DNA from: Tanypteryx hageni
Lineage: Eukaryota > Arthropoda > Insecta > Odonata > Petaluridae
Assembly (NCBI GenBank): GCA_028673005.1
Contig: CM054114.1
Coordinates: 10,819,108-10,883,107 of the forward strand
DNA: 64,000 nt
Direction of reading: 5' to 3'
Part shown: in pieces, positions 23,428 through 35,019 of the stretch
Layout of the letters: each line of letters opens with the position of its first letter
How positions within the stretch are numbered: the first letter of the stretch is position 1
The notes under the pieces: model-generated
Databases searched by the model: none
The model's input: the letters and a program-made list of their open reading frames with translations, nothing else
What the model was told of the DNA's origin: nothing
Position numbers and translations under genes: made by a program

Positions 23428-24996
23428 GTCTTAAGTAAAGGATCGGCAGCTGGTTTAGATGGTGTACCTGGTAACTTATTGAACAAATGCAAAGATTATA
23501 TCTTTAAACCACTATTATTCCTTATGGCTAGGAACCTTCCCTGATGCATTAAAGACTAGCATAGTTATACCAGTACACAAAAATAAAGGAGAAAAGGATA
23601 ATATATGTGGCTATAGTCCAATTTCTCTTTTATCACAATTTTCTAACTTGTTTGAATTAGTCTTCTTCAACAGACTTATTACCTACCTTGAAAATTTCAG
23701 GTTAATATCTGACTCACAATGGGGCTATAGAAAGAGAAGATCAACAGAATCAGCTCTTTTCCAGGCTACAAATTTTATCTTAGATTCAATTGACAGCAAA
23801 AATCAAACCCTGTCTATTTTTTTATTTTAGTCATGCTTTCGACATGGTGAATCATCAAATTAGAGGGGTTGCTTGTGATTTGATAAATTCTTATCTTACC
23901 AATAGGTCACAGAGAGTTATTCTAAAGTTTATTAATGCTAAGCAGAGCTCTGATACAAAACTTTGTGAAACTGGTGTTCCCCAAGGTTCTGTTCTTGGGC
24001 ATATATCGTTTATAATTTTCATAAATTATCTCCTGCTGATATCAAACAAAATGTAATCTTTGCAGATGGCACGAATTTTATCATTTCAGCCCCTGGCACT
24101 AAATCACTTGAAGTGGAAGGTCAAAAAATCATCTTCAATATGATCAGTTGGTGCAAAACTAATAAGCTGCAACTGGATTATGATAAGACTCAAGTGCTCC
24201 ACTTCTCTCAGACACATCTTCAGGTTACCCTAAGTCTAATACTGAATGATGTAAGAACCACTCCTACTCCCAATACCAAATTCCTGGGCATTCACATTGC
24301 AGAAACATTAAGCTGGTCAGAACATATAACACAACTCTCAAGAAAATTGAATTCATCAATCTATTGCATAAGATTTATCAGAGAGACAGTATCTCTTTAA
24401 ATCCTCAAATCTGTTTATAATAGTTATTTTTATTCAAAAGCTTCATATGGTATTGTTTTCTGGGGTTCATCTCCAACATTACTGCATAAAGTGTTCCTTA
24501 TTCAAAGGGCATATTAAGGTGTATGTTGGATGCTCCTCACAGGACTTCATATAGATCTCTTTTTATTCAGTTGAATATGTTTACCTTTCCAAGTTTGTAT
24601 ATTTATAATATTGCTGTACTAGTAAAATGAAACATTAGTATGTTTGTAAAAAAAACCATGAAGTGCACAAGCATGGTACTAGTAGAAATTAAAACATACA
24701 TTTGGTGCATCACAGCAGGAAGATAACATGTAGAGTTCCCCTTACCATGGGTCAAAATTATACAATAAATAACCCATGAAAATTAGTAGTACTGAAATGT
24801 TAACAATATTTTAAAAAGCAGTTAAAAATACCTAATTTCTAAATGTTTTTATGATATTGATGAATTTCTTATATGTATATGTTGACGTATTTTTATTGTA
24901 TTATTGTAAATCAGTATATTTGCATCATTGACAATTCCTATACCTACAAACTGTATGGTCTTTTGGATAATAAATATTTATTACTATTATTATTTA
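23428..24996 (+). pseudogene. Broken LINE reverse transcriptase (CR1/Jockey-like)
   Basis: A relic of a non-LTR retrotransposon ORF2, the enzyme that copies the element RNA at its insertion site. It is readable in three frames. GSAAGLDGVPGNLL and IPVHKNKGEKDNICGYSPIS lie at 23437-23635, and LITYLENFRLISDSQWGYRK lies in 23648-23830. A T-run frameshift leads to FSHAFDMVNHQ, then ETGVPQGSVLG, in 23790-24056. TKFLGIHIAETLSWSEHITQ follows in 24113-24400, then YGIVFWGSS after a stop. The catalytic FADD box reads FADG at 24059-24070, so a metal-binding Asp is lost. About ten codons are missing between NHQI and RGVA. The 3' end has AATAAA-like sequence and an ATT-rich simple tail at 24965-24996. The first part of the RT domain and the endonuclease are absent (5' truncation). 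It is inactive. Confidence 0.9.
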
Positions 24997-26113
24997 AGTT
25001 AAAATTAATGAATGATAAATAAATAATATGCGAAAATTCTATAAGTACTTACCTATAAAACGACTGTGACTACAAGTGAGTTTCCGCAATTTAATATTTG
25101 ATGAAATAGCTAATCCAACCAGGTCATTGACTAAATTATTTTCGTTTATTATCATTTTTTGCAAAGCAGAGGTGAATTGAAAGAAGAAACAAAAAATTAA
25201 ACAATTGATATACGTACATATCATCTCAGTATTTACATTGATTTAGTCACAAAAAGATGCTTGAGAACAAGGTTTTTATATTTTAATTTTATTCTAATAT
25301 ATTTTAATTATTATGCCTTTTTGAACTATACATATTACATAATTAAGAAATTTAACATTCATAGTTTGTTATTTAAGATTTTTGGCTATTATTTTTCTAT
25401 CCGTTAGAGTAAACAAATCATTGAAGATTCCAATTAAGGTGGAGTATTAAGTGAAAAATTGGTTAGAGATGATTTATTTTATCTAGGTATGTATAAATTA
25501 AAAAAATATAAACGTAAAAAGTAAGATCAGAGCCATATGGTTAATTACAACTAATAAATAAATAAATCCTAAAAGGATGGAGAGACCTCCTTGTGACCAT
25601 AAAACAATTTTCATAACCATAAAAAATTATCGTTATAAAGATAATTCCCCATTCTTTATTAGCAGTAGCAATAAACTAGTTTAGTGAATAATTTCATCAT
25701 GCTTCTTTATTAGAACATTACAATATTATATTATATTATAGAATTCATTTTTAATTGCGAGGGCATAGTTAAAATGAGAAACTAATTGTCACTAAGGACG
25801 GAAAATTATGTTGAAGAGCAAACTTACTTATCTTACTAATTATTCCCCTTTTTAGATTAATAATAATAAAATAAATTTATGGTAAAAGTAACGAATAAGC
25901 ACTAATTTGACCTACACTCTTGGTTCGCCAGTCGAAAGCTCTTACTCTATTTCTTCGGTGCTTCAAGAAATTACCTTAAAATTTATTATATATTTAATTG
26001 AACACGAATTTTAGTTTGGTACTTCCGTTCATACTGAAGAAGAACTTTTCTCCAAAATATGAATATATCCGATGTTTTATTTATGAAATGCTTTAGAAGA
26101 GCGTCTATTATTG
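24997..26113. other. AT-rich non-coding sequence
   Basis: No gene seen. There are short AAAT-type runs near 25550 and TATAT runs near 25730. The 61-codon minus frame at 25039-25224 is unrecognised. Confidence 0.5.
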
Positions 26114-26121
26114 CTCTAGAG

Positions 26122-26636
26122 CAAAGGTTCCCAACTTTTTCCCGATGGCGAGCACCGAGTTGTATTCTGCTATTTCAAGCGAGCACGAAGCTAAATCCCA
26201 GAATATCGAGCGAGCACCAATATACTTTTGCGATAAAAATAATGATCATAATAACAAAATCAAACTAACGTCAATGTACTAGCCATGTTTTAATATGCAT
26301 TTAAAAAGAAAGCAAATGATCATATTAAATAAAATTAACAATACGAAAAAGCATTTTTAATAAAAACGTTTTCTAAATTCCACATATGAATGAGGAACAT
26401 GACCGGTTTCGGCGAATAATCACCATCATCCGTACTTTTTCTATTGTTAATTTTATCTGATTATGGAATTTCACGAACTCTCGGCCTCGTCCATTAACTT
26501 CATTGATCATATAAAAGTATGATGCTAGGAAACGAGATTAAAGCATTGCAGAAGTGAACAACCAGGTTGCCCAAGAGCTCAGTCGAGCTGCCGAAGAGCA
26601 CCGTGGTGCTCGCGAGCACGAGGTGGGGAACCCCCG
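26122..26636. mobile_element. Non-autonomous hAT-type element with perfect 8-bp duplication
   Basis: Bounded by CTCTAGAG at 26114-26121 and again at 26637-26644. The left end is CAAAGGTTCCCAACTTTTTC followed by GCGAGCACC. The right end, reverse complemented, is CGGGGGTTCCCCACCTCGTG and then GCTCGCGAGCACC. The perfect 8-bp target duplication and TTCCCAAC-type terminus are hAT hallmarks. The interior holds a smaller inverted-repeat unit (26329-26456) but no transposase. Confidence 0.85.
26329..26456 (-). repeat. Inverted-repeat-bounded unit with hammerhead-like core
   Basis: Arms of 22-23 bases, identical but for one extra C (26329-26351 and 26435-26456, key part AAATTAACAATA), enclose about 83 bases. 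On the minus strand next to one arm lies CGGATGA, a stem with arms GGTGA and TCGCC, then GAAAC and CGGTC (26399-26432). This is the layout of a hammerhead ribozyme core (CUGANGA, stem II, GAAA), but the second core base is G in place of U, which should impair cleavage. Such ribozymes are known in Penelope-like elements and retrozymes. Here the link is inference. Confidence 0.5.
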
Positions 26637-26644
26637 CTCTAGAG

Positions 26645-26896
26645 CAGCGATTTCCAAACTGTGGTATACGCACCACTGATGGTACGTGAACCTTTTTAAT
26701 TTGTGCGCAGTATCCTAGTTTTTTATTATTTTGTGAAAATAAATTCATTTTACTTCATGCCATATATATTGTAATTTGTTTTTTTTTAATATTCACGACT
26801 TTTAAAGCACTATAAAAAGGCATTTAATGAATTTCTACAACATATATCCGAAGTTTTTGTGAGTGGCGCAAGAAAAAACATGTTTGGAGACCGCTG
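26645..26896. mobile_element. Second hAT-type element, abutting the first
   Basis: The left end is CAGCGATTTCCAAACTGTGG. The right end, reverse complemented, is CAGCGGTCTCCAAACATGTT. It starts at the base after the CTCTAGAG duplication of the neighbour. Its own right flank is CTCCATGG, which matches only 5 of 8, so its target duplication is decayed or the order of insertion altered it. At 252 bp it is non-coding. Confidence 0.7.
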
Positions 26897-27375
26897 CTCC
26901 ATGGTTTTATTTGCTTTATTTTACATCTATTAACTATGTTTGTCTATTTTCTATTGCCTATCTATATTAGCTGGATCTCCACAAATAGCTCCAATAGTAT
27001 AATATTTATTTTCTATGTATTTTCTTCGGTAATTTCTGTATCGTTTGCTAATACCTATCTATTAACCTCAAGGCATGCACCCATGTGGTGTTATATCACG
27101 CACCTCACTGCAATTCATGTACAGCGCACGCTAAGTTCCAAATGTTTTATGTATTCGATGGTTGGTCGCCATCTCTTACACCGCATAAGCCTTATTGAAT
27201 TTTCTTAGATGTACCTTTTCAATCTCTTGGCAACTCCAGATTCAACTCCAGGAACAGTCTTTTGTAATAGCAGATATTAAGACGCCTAGGTACATTTAAC
27301 AGATAACTTTGTCCATATTCGCATCACAGTTGTCGAGGTCAAAGTTCTTGAGACCAGATTTAGATTTGATAATAA
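26897..27375. other. Non-coding sequence
   Basis: A 90-codon plus frame (26936-27208) is hydrophobic and Ser/Ile-rich but unrecognised. A weak reverse B-box-like CAGATTCAACTCCAGG lies near 27237. No gene is supported. Confidence 0.4.
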
Positions 27376-28085
27376 TCATTATATATAAGTATATATAAAT
27401 CCTCAAATGTCCGTCTGTCTGTCTGCCACGGTACTTTTGGACATTTCACGATGGAATTAAGAGCTGAAACTTTAAAAACCGTTAAATCCCCATGAGGTGG
27501 TGCCAAGAAAAATCAAACATTCCGAAAAAAGTTCAGAATTTTACTCCAGGAGACGATTATAATTTTCAATAAGTTTAGACGGTTTTTTTGATTTTTCAAG
27601 ATGCAAGATATTTTCCGTCATTCATCAAAATATCTAAATATGGACCGAATGTCTCCGTTTCTGCTTTGTTCGACGGGTAAAAGTATAAGATATTTTATTC
27701 TTTTAATTTTTAAATATTACACGGAAGTATGTGTCAGAAATATGCATTTTGTGGGAATTTTATCGCTTTTTCGTACTCTTTCCGGTTGTTGCCAAGGCGA
27801 CTCGCATTGTTGCCTTCGGTTCAACTATCGTCTATTAAACCTTCACATAAACGAAAGAATTGTGTTATTCGCTTCGGGCTTTTTATAAAGCATCGAAATT
27901 ATTGTTGTAGCAAGGTCAAACAATAGATTACGACATTGATAATTGCAGATAATTATTATTCAGTAAACTGCGTGTGGACTGAGGGCGTTTTTAACGATTG
28001 CATAATAGAAAAAAAATCTTCTTTCTTTGTTTCAATACTTGAATATTATCTTTTTCGTAAGCAAAATCATTATATTCTACATATT
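27376..28085 (+). repeat. Repeat of possible Helitron-like origin
   Basis: Begins near TCATTATATATAAG followed by AAATGTCCGTCTGTCTG and a CGATGGAATTAAGAGC block. A TC start, TATATA run and GTCCGTCTG block are often seen at 5' ends of arthropod non-autonomous Helitrons. The right part shares GTTGCCAAGGC, GACTGAGGGCGT and TTTTCGTAAGCAAAA blocks in the same order with 32793-33330. No CTAG-type 3' end is evident. Two overlapping frames of 95 and 65 codons lie inside but have no known motif. Confidence 0.4.
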
Positions 28086-30094
28086 TAATGTTTATTAACG
28101 CAAATAGGCCTACGCATCAGTTTAAAATTTGATGATAAGGAGAATATGGGCTATTATTAAAAGATAAAAATATCATATTGTGAATTACAAAAAGTTTGTG
28201 GTGGCAATAATTCATGAGTAAAATATGACATAATTAGTTGAATTTATTATATTTGAAAAAATTTCAAATATTTTAATAAAATTAATCAATTTTAAAGCAT
28301 TAATAATATAACATTTTGAAAGTAATTGTTGTGTATCATTATTTTTCTCTTTTGGATGAGTTATCAACATTCAGATATCTGACTGAGTTGACAAAATATT
28401 TGCAAGCACCACTGGTTATAGCTAAATCCTATAAGCTTAAAAATGGTTGTTGAAAACGTGTGTATTTTAGGGATAGCATATTTCTCCTCATTGGTATTTT
28501 GTTGAATTCTAAAGATTTTTATTAGATTTATAAGCGATATATTACAGTAGAGATCCACCACTTAATAGTGGATGAGTGCGAAAATATTACTTGAAAGTTT
28601 TCTATGCAATACTCCAATCTTCAATTAACCCTCTTAATATTTTACAAAATTATAAATATGTCTAATACCATTTAAAATTGTTGGTAAATATTTCGTTACA
28701 TTAGTACCTCTGTCAGAAGAATTGAATTACCCAAAATGCATGAAGAAATTTGTGATTACTGGAAATTCGTTATAAAATATAATATTTATTATTTCAAAGT
28801 TGTTCATCTTTATCTTAGAATGATTTTCAATCAAAATATTTATCAAAACTTCTTTTACATTTATGGAGAATATTTATGACTAAGTCAAATTTAATTTTAG
28901 TTATGTTATTTCCTACGAAATTTCCTTTAATAAGGTGTACATTTGTATTTTTCCTTTAGAGTGCTTAAGAACAACAAAAGATACTCTATAATAAGAGATC
29001 AATTTTTGTGCATTGGTAAATTGAAGAAACTTCACGTGATTTTCCTTTAAATGTTTACTAAATTAAATAATCTCATTGGTAACTTTGTTATTTTTAAAAG
29101 GTAACAGGAAGTCCTCCTTGATTCCCGTAATGGTAATGAAAATTCATATAATTATATAATTTTATTGATAGTGGAAGTAAGAGCAGTTGAGATTTAAGTT
29201 TCACCTTCATGTCTCAAATGGTATTTACTTTAAAATTTACAGCATTTATGTTATAATTTAATTCCAGTTTGAGTGTCGAATAGTAACCGCATTAATTAAT
29301 TGTAGGCACAATCAACTTTGAGGAATTTTGATTCATATAATAAGAGCATCTTTTTATTTTCTCGATCATGTAGTGAAATTTCAGCACAACGCACATATAG
29401 TGTATAAACTATCCTTATGATTTCCGGTCTCTTTCGAGATCAAATTAACTTAAAACATAAAAAATATAAGATTAAAATAATATTTTGCTTTTCAAGGATA
29501 AACGCTTAAAAAATAAATAAAAATCTTAGGTATTTACATTGTTATGTTACCGAATTTTTTTCTTTGTCAATACATCAATACATTTTGAAATTTACTAAAA
29601 TGCCAACTGCATAGAGATGTGTAAAAATGTTTTCTCCTACAAGAATATTTGCGTTCTTTTTAGTCTTTCCGAAACAGTTACTGTAGCTCCCCGCAGGATC
29701 CGTCACTGAACCAGTTTTATGCTTTGACCGAACTGGTTACTATAGGAATTTATGTAAATTAGGTTTAGGGTGAGACCTAGGGTTTTCAGAGTTCCAAGTT
29801 AGGTGTCGTTGTTAGAGAGAACAGCGCTCCTTGTGGACAATCCCTGAATTACCAAATCAGAGGCCGGCAGAAATTACTATTTTGCTGTTGAATGCAAATG
29901 CATTTGATGTTTTTTGCTGCGTTACATTTTGCAATGTATTTCGATGTAAAATTTTCGCATAATGGCTTAGTTAAAATCAGGCTATTGCTACATTTTTATG
30001 CTATATTTATCTTCTATAATACATTATTAATGTTACTGTATTTATATTATTACATAGATATATATTTATTAATATATTTATATTATCATATGTA
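28086..30094. other. AT-rich non-coding sequence
   Basis: No gene is supported. GC is slightly higher at about 29660-29870 with no identity I can give. The 68-codon frame at 29892-30098 is an AT-rich Tyr/Leu frame. Confidence 0.5.
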
Positions 30095-30390
30095 CTAGGG
30101 GAGATGCCCCTGTTTTGCCAAGGTGCCCAACCCCGTCTGACGGGGTTCGCTTCGCTCGCATTTTATTTTCAAACTAATTAACTAATTTTTCATGAATAAA
30201 ATAAATATTTGAACCATAAAATACTGTTTTATTACCTGATTTATGCCAATAATTAAAATGGATAATGTGGTTTTTGAAATATATCGGATATTTCGCGTTG
30301 AGATTGTGACGTCATCATATGTTTACATCGTTGGTTGAAATCAACGGGGTCATAATTTAGTCTATTAATTTACATTAAAAGCATTGCATC
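30095..30390 (-). mobile_element. Helitron 3' end and adjoining body, minus strand
   Basis: Read on the minus strand, GCGAGCGAAGCG is followed by a perfect inverted repeat (AACCCCGTC, one base, GACGGGGTT; 30129-30147). A terminal hairpin follows (AGGGG, CATCT, CCCCT; 30097-30111), overlapping CTAG at 30095-30098, with T next. A hairpin just before CTAG|T is the Helitron 3' signature. The body contains GATTGTGACGTCAT at about 30303, a block repeated at 47090. The 5' end (TC start, somewhere to the right) was not located. No Rep or helicase coding sequence is visible. Confidence 0.7.
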
Positions 30391-31979
30391 AAGTCTAATA
30401 AGTAATTATTTCTTTGCCTGGTTTAAACAATTATAGAACGATTTCTCTTAAAAGAGAATCTTTCATTGACGGATACCAAACCAATCACAACGCATCGCTG
30501 TTAGCAATATTTCCTTTATAAATAATAATATAAAAACATAGGAGAAATTTTTCTACAGAAAAATTTGCGAGAGCACATAATCACGGCTTATAATTTCGGA
30601 CATAAAAAATTCGAGATTTCAAATTTAAAACATATCGATTGATGGGATTTTTATAATATATAAAACAGAACTGGCAAAGTTGTCCGTCAAATATAACGAG
30701 GATAAATAGAATGCTTTATTATCGGGAAGTGTATATTTATAATTCATACTTGATCTAACTGCTCATGATTCATTGCAGCAATAAATATCCGCTTTCGTTT
30801 TCTAGCCAAGGTATTTTCCTTACTTGATGAGTTTCTTCAAATTCAATATTCATTTCTTAGGGTAAAATAAAAAAAACAATACAAATTTAATGGAAATTTA
30901 GTTGAACTTAAAATCATATGTAAGCTCTGCCAACTTCGAGTGGAAATGGACTAAATACAAACCACCTGGAAATTTTTGTCAGCAATTTTCAATTTTATCT
31001 GATTAAAGACCAATATTTGTCTTAAGAAAATTAGTTTCAGTTTATTACCTGTACGATCATGTAAATTTTTTCTTTGTATCTTAATTTTAACTATTTTTAA
31101 AATGTTATTTTGTAAATGCTTCAATCATTGTCATTGTCTTCCACAGTTGTTCCGTAAATTTTTTCCATTTTTTGGAGTTTCAAAGGCTTAAATTTTTTTG
31201 TAAATCTCCAGAAACGGTTCTCGAAAAACCTATTTACATTTGACCATGACTAAAAAACACTTCATTGGCATAAATTCCTACCTTGTTCAAGGTTTTTCCT
31301 TAGGATTTATGTATTGCTTCTGTTAGTTCCAAAAATCGGCATTTAAGATCCTGGTTGCTATAAGATTATATTTTTTCTGATAAACAATTTATGGTTATCC
31401 CTTTTTAATTAATTAAATTTACTGTTCATAGGAAGAAATGAATTCCGAGTGGGTTTATTTGAAAACACATTAAGTTCAAACATTCCATAGCTCGTCTATT
31501 TATAAAAATGTAGTGTCAAATATGTTACCGAATTTAAAATTGATAATAAAATAAAGTAAATACTAACTTCCATATAGTTTCGAATCCTTAAGTTTTCCTA
31601 GCATAACTCTACTAACGTAAATGAATTCCGTTTTCTATTTAATTGAAGATTTAAAACGATTCACTCAAGGACTATGCTTTTACATTCTTTCCAATACTTA
31701 AGTTTAGCTCTCGTTGTAAACCGTTAAACGAATCGAGCATTAAAAGGAATTTATTAACAACCAACTACTTTTTGTTAGTAACCACAACCAAGCAGTTAAA
31801 GAAACATATGTTAGGCTATTACTATATGTAGCGATTTCGTATACGACAATCAAGAAAACGTATTTTACTTTCCCTGTGATCTGTAAGGTACCGACTAAAA
31901 TTCTATCGGATAGAGGATAACATTTGCTATTGTAAAGTCCGCGAGGGCACTTATTTACTACTTTTAGTATCCGATGAAA
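30391..31979. other. AT-rich non-coding sequence
   Basis: No gene is supported. CCGTCAAATATAACG near 30706 weakly echoes the CCGTCA hairpin arms seen in the Helitron-like ends. The frame at 31740-32003 (minus, 87 codons) is unrecognised. Confidence 0.45.
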
Positions 31980-32008
31980 TCTGATTGGCTCCTCGGCAGC
32001 CAATCAGA
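31980..32008. promoter_or_regulatory. Paired, opposed CCAAT-box palindrome
   Basis: TCTGATTGGCT (31980-31990) and AGCCAATCAGA (31998-32008) form a perfect 11-bp inverted repeat around a 7-base spacer, giving two CCAAT boxes in opposite orientations. A TATATAATAAG run follows at about 32037 and a CRE-like TGACGTCA at 32170-32177. That is a promoter-like collection of motifs in otherwise AT-rich DNA. No transcript or open frame confirms it, and the palindrome could equally be a repeat remnant. Confidence 0.4.
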
Positions 32009-32792
32009 ATAGCGTGAAGGACAAGCGCAGCTTATTATATAATAAGATATTTAACAAAACGTAGCAAAACAACAATATGAACGAATTGCGTATAATGTAG
32101 GGAGACAGTAATGCCACTACGTACTTCGTATTTGGGAGAGTAAAAAATAGACAAATAGAAATCACGACTGACGTCATTGATCCATCCATCTCTCAGCCAT
32201 GTTATCTCGGCGATTAGATCTTTTTATAGAATCTTGTTTGTGTCAATAATGTATCAGTTTAGTTTTTTCTCTATTGGTAAGTTAAGTCCATGATCATACC
32301 TTAATGTCGACATTTGTTTTTAAGAATGATTTACACTTTTAATGTTTTATTTACAAAGGCTTAGAGCTTCGCTTGAAATTGAGTTCACAGTAAATGTCGT
32401 ATCACAGTGAATGTTCATGAATCTTAAATGGCAATAATGAACTTTTAACCAATGGATTAGACGACGTTTATATTCAAGATATTATCATATTTATATTATT
32501 ACAATTACATTATTTTCATGAATGCATTCTGGATAGTGCAGACGTGTTTCATAATTCAACAAATACAGTTGATTCGTAGTTATGCTAGACGATTCTATAG
32601 ATACTGTCTTTTATATAGAAAAATATTTTCACTAATAATTTTTAGTTTGAGGTTTTCTTATTAGACCACTTATGCACTTGCAAAGCATATTTCGCTCACG
32701 TAATTGAAATATTTTTCAACAGTAGGTTCATTTTCTGCTAAAACAGTTCTTTCACTATGGAATCATTTCTTAAACATTTTATCTAATACTTA
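32009..32792. other. AT-rich non-coding sequence
   Basis: Apart from the CRE-like site near 32170, no gene or repeat boundary is seen. The 61-codon minus frame (32004-32189) is hydrophobic and unrecognised. Confidence 0.45.
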
Positions 32793-33330
32793 CTAGTAGA
32801 TAAGCCCGTCAATATGACGGGAAAATATATATTATTTATCATTTAACTTAAAATCTCACACTTATTATTCTTAGACATAATTTATTCTTATCCTTCAAAT
32901 ATATGAAAGTTTTATTCAAAATTCTAAAATAATAGATGTACTTTAACATAAAATTTAATGCTTTGTCATAGAAAACCGTTGTACATTATTTAAGATTCTC
33001 TGGACGGCATGTTAAATGCTTGATGGCCCACATTAAGACACTCAATGGGTACATATATCGTATCATTGCTCATACGAGAATTGAGGCAATAATGTGGTGT
33101 TGATTTCGACAATGGCATGGTTGCCAAGGCAAATCCTCATGAAATCGTTAAATTTTGCCAAAAAATAAAGTCATTTAAACGTTAATTTCGAGCGTCTGCG
33201 GATTGAGGGAGTCATTCGACGTTAATAATAAGGAAATTTATTTATATCCCTTTAAAACAGTCCCAGTTTGAAGATCGAGGGTCAATTTTTCTAATTTTCG
33301 TAAGCAAAAGAATGAAAGTTTGCACGTCGC
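32793..33330 (-). mobile_element. Helitron-like element, 3' end on minus strand
   Basis: On the minus strand a perfect hairpin (CCCGTCA, TAT, TGACGGG; 32805-32821) is followed 8 bases later by CTAG (32793-32796) and then T, the Helitron 3' signature. The hairpin resembles that at 22386-22401. The body to the right contains GTTGCCAAGGC and TTTTCGTAAGCAAAA blocks shared with 27376-28085, so the right limit is a guess from that match. No coding sequence for Rep or helicase is visible. Confidence 0.6.
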
Positions 33331-35019
33331 CAAATTGATTTTTACATGTTATCTTATGGGAAAAAGAAATTATCTTCTGGAGTCGAATCCGGGTCTTTTT
33401 GAGAATTATTTTTGTAAACGGCTTTTAATATAAGGGTCAAACATTTCTACCAAATCTCAATCATCTACCTAATGGGAGAGCGTGTTAGTAATACCATTAC
33501 AATCAGTCATAAATAGTTCTCGATTCACCCGCTTTTTTATAAAGCCTTTTTAAGAACGGCGCCACAGTCGAGCATGACACCTAACATGCAACCAAGCAAA
33601 TTCTATTGGGTTGATTTATATATGTACATTGTGATTAATAATACACTTTCTACTTTGCAAATCTTGGCATAACTAAATTTTACAAAACTTATGCTTATAA
33701 GAGCCAACTTGGGTCTCTCTACAACGTTTCAAGAACCTAAAATAATGATGAACTTTAACTTTAACTTAAACATCAGAAAGAAAAAAGCCGTAAAATATGA
33801 AAAAGAACGCGAAATTTCGTTTACTAATCTCCCATGTCATCGCCAGGCCTCAAATTCCATGACTATTTCGTTGTCAATGCAATTTTTGCGTTATACTCGA
33901 GTCTATTGGCAACGGCTAACGAAATTCACATCTAGACTTATTAAAGAAAAACTAGTTTTTTATATATACTTTCTTCTCGTTTTGGTAGCTTCAAAAAATA
34001 GATCGAATCTGTATGAAAAAATATTTTTAATGGATGGAAATAATTTTTACTTTCTCTGTACGTAGTATGGGGGAAAGTACTGTTTTTATGAAAAAATCGA
34101 CTTCGAGATTTCAACGGAAATGCACGTGGTTTGAATTTATGTCTGTTCTTTGTAAAGCCTAAAATTTTCTCGGTTCCTTAAAATATTTATTATTGTAATC
34201 TATTTGGAATTTTTAGAAAATTACAGGTATAGAGAAAGTCATATGTGTGGCCACATCAGATTTTTCTTATAGGAAAGCAAAATGCGCTAAACCCTGAAAT
34301 TTTAATGTGTCAAACTAACATTACATAGATACATTTTTCTTTTAACCAATTTGACACGTAAAATTCCGTAAATAAAGAATCTCCTCACTTTTATATTCCT
34401 TATAATTATGTGAATTTGCTGAAACACACGTTTTTTAAAATTGCGTATAAAATAACTATGAAATCTTTTAACATTAAATATGTAAATGTGGCCGTAGATA
34501 ATGATATTCCGTGAAATTAAAGTTAGAGCTTATGGTGAACACAAGCTTATCAGAATCCTTTTGTAAAGTTACATTAAGATATAGTTGAAATATGTGTTTT
34601 CAGTAATATTTACTTTGTACTGTTTCATTGGTTTTAGGCCCAAAATTACGTAACTGATGCAGAATAACTAAATGACAAACAAATATAATTTTTTTACGAA
34701 ATAATACATTTTCTTAGGCTTACGTTTGAGAATTATTTGTACTTATAATCACGTAAACTGAATAATCTCCGAAGATGTTTTTAATCATTTTATTCTCCCC
34801 ATTAATTTTTGTAGTATTCAATCTTCATAAAATATCTATACTTAATAGTCTCAGACGTCAGATCAAATTTTCTCAATATAATAAGTGTTATCTAATAAGT
34901 TTACAGTTGTTTTTTTTTAAATTGTCGTTTTTTATGAAAAATTGATCGCTTTTTTCACAAATATACCTTTATTACTTGTAATTTTTCATTTTTTGTTTTA
35001 TCCGACCCACCTTAGGAAT
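33331..35019. other. AT-rich non-coding sequence
   Basis: A reverse B-box-like GGAGTCGAATCCGGGTC at about 33378-33396 suggests another decayed tRNA-derived repeat. The 124-codon plus frame at 33691-34065 is the longest AT-rich frame here. It has no recognisable motif and is probably chance or repeat-derived. Confidence 0.4.
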
